Part shown: piece by piece, positions 6,045 to 6,520 of the stretch
How positions within the stretch are numbered: the stretch's first letter is position 1
Layout of the letters: each line of letters starts with the position of its first letter
Source of the DNA: Yoonia sp.
Lineage (GTDB): Bacteria > Pseudomonadota > Alphaproteobacteria > Rhodobacterales > Rhodobacteraceae
Length of the DNA stretch: 6,520 bases
Assembly (NCBI GenBank): GCA_020627605.1
Contig: JAHDGO010000120.1
Span: 1 to 6,520, forward strand
Reading direction: 5' to 3'
The notes under the pieces: generated by a model
Seen by the model: only the letters and a program-made list of their open reading frames with translations
Databases searched by the model: none
Told to the model about the DNA's origin: nothing
Position numbers and translations under genes: made by a program

Positions 6045-6109
6045 GTCCCTCTCACTTCACCACCACTGTCCAAGGGACGGGATAAAAATTGGCCACCCTA
6101 GAGGGGTGG
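6045..6109 (+). promoter_or_regulatory. Structured 5' leader upstream of aapJ
   Basis: GTCCCT (6045-6050) pairs with AGGGAC (6073-6078). The same downstream arm, extended to CAAGGGAC (6071-6078), is also a perfect 8-bp complement of GTCCCTTG (5992-5999), which overlaps the -35-like box. Nearer the gene, CCACCC (6093-6098) pairs with GGGTGG (6104-6109) around TAGAG, ending 6 nt before the ribosome site. The base pairing is visible; control by attenuation, a small RNA or mRNA stability is conjecture. No known riboswitch class was recognised. Confidence 0.4.
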
Positions 6110-6115
6110 AAACTC

Positions 6116-6125
6116 AGGAAGAGGT
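6116..6125 (+). promoter_or_regulatory. Strong ribosome binding site of aapJ
   Basis: AGGAAGAGGT contains two purine-rich Shine-Dalgarno matches, AGGA ending 10 nt and GAGGT ending 4 nt before ATG 6130. This fixes the start of the signal-peptide-bearing product and suits a highly translated periplasmic protein. Confidence 0.85.
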
Positions 6126-6129
6126 AAAA

Positions 6130-6520
6130 ATGAAAAAAACCGCATTTTACGGCGCACTGACTGTTGCTGGTCTGGCCGCAAGCATGGCTTCCGCCGCGAC
6201 ACTTGACGACGTCAAGGCGCGTGGCGTGCTGAACTGTGGCGTGACAACTGGTCTGGTCGGTTTTGCATCGCCTGATGCGAACGGCGTATGGACTGGCTTC
6301 GACGTTGGTGTCTGCCGCGCTGTTGCTGCTGCGATCTTCGGCGACGCCGACGCAGTCGAATTCATCCCGACAACCGGCAAGACACGCTTCACAGCACTTG
6401 CTTCGGGTGAGATCGACATGCTGGCACGTAACACCACATGGACTTTCAGCCGCGACGTTGACCTGAAGTTCGAATTCGTTGGCGTCAACTACTACGACGG
6501 TCAGGGCTTCATGGTGCCAC
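6130..6520 (+). CDS. aapJ: General L-amino acid ABC transporter, periplasmic binding protein (3' partial)
   Basis: This is the first 130 residues of a family 3 solute-binding protein; the frame is still open at the window edge, and AapJ/BztA proteins are usually around 340 residues. Such proteins capture amino acids in the periplasm and hand them to an AapQ/AapM/AapP-type (or BztBCD) ABC permease, expected just downstream but not visible. Residues 1-22 are a Sec signal peptide: MKKTAF, a hydrophobic core, and SMASA before ATLDDV. Mature-domain features are the domain opening LDDVKARGVLNCGV, WTGFDVGVCRAVAAAIFGD (54-72), the ligand-site region TTGKTRFTALASGEIDMLARN (81-101) and NTTWTFSRD (101-109), which is characteristic of the AapJ/BztA branch. 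Cys36 and Cys62 are typical of the branch and may form a disulfide. The symbol aapJ is preferred; bztA is the name used in Rhodobacter. Ligands are probably Glu/Gln/Asp/Asn or broader. Confidence 0.92.
   Translation, partial: MKKTAFYGALTVAGLAASMASAATLDDVKARGVLNCGVTTGLVGFASPDANGVWTGFDVGVCRAVAAAIFGDADAVEFIPTTGKTRFTALASGEIDMLARNTTWTFSRDVDLKFEFVGVNYYDGQGFMVP

Noticed and set aside
5912..6085. 57-codon open frame starting in an ATGA overlap with the ATP12 stop
   Set aside because: It has no ribosome binding site of its own, a low-complexity Ser/Thr/Lys product with no recognisable domain, and it covers the presumed promoter and leader of aapJ; it is more likely chance.
5975..6110. NtrC or sigma-54 sites upstream of aapJ
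   Set aside because: GTGC/GCAC half-sites near 5965-5988 and TTGGCCACC near 6089-6097 were examined, but spacing and the -12 element do not match the known consensus.

Overview
The window looks like a chromosomal segment of an alphaproteobacterium, most likely Rhodobacteraceae (Roseobacter group or a relative). The grounds are the high-GC coding style, the alphaproteobacterial/mitochondrial type F1-ATPase assembly chaperone ATP12, an AapJ/BztA-type amino-acid binding protein, and the order rpoA-rplQ ... rarA-crcB-rluC-HAD-ATP12. The placement is inferred from protein character and gene order; no database was searched.

Region by region: (1) 1-870 is the end of the ribosomal protein/RNA polymerase alpha operon: the RpoA C-terminal domain, a 156-nt leader rich in inverted repeats, rplQ (L17), and a strong terminator that also works in reverse. 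(2) 864-1673 holds two minus-strand genes of unknown function, a small membrane-anchored protein and a soluble 132-residue protein, in visibly less GC-rich DNA. They converge on rplQ and diverge from rarA. This is the only accessory-looking part of the window. (3) 1781-5915 is a compact five-gene plus-strand operon: rarA (AAA+ replication-fork protein), crcB (fluoride channel), rluC (23S rRNA pseudouridine synthase), a phosphoglycolate-phosphatase-like HAD hydrolase, and ATP12. Internal junctions are 31 nt, a 4-nt overlap, an 8-nt overlap and a 3-nt gap. (4) 5916-6129 is a 214-nt intergenic region with a weak terminator candidate, a -35-like box and competing inverted repeats. (5) From 6130 to the window end is the 5' part of an AapJ-type periplasmic amino-acid binding protein, with signal peptide and strong ribosome binding site.

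The operon in (3) mixes genome maintenance, ion detoxification, rRNA modification, metabolite-phosphate hydrolysis and ATP synthase assembly. They share no single pathway, so the clustering reads as conserved housekeeping co-transcription with translational coupling. I found no CRISPR array, transposase, tRNA, rRNA, phage gene or recognisable defence module. The items most worth a second look are the two orphan minus-strand genes, the first of which has its Shine-Dalgarno aligned to an ATA codon, and the structured leader of aapJ.
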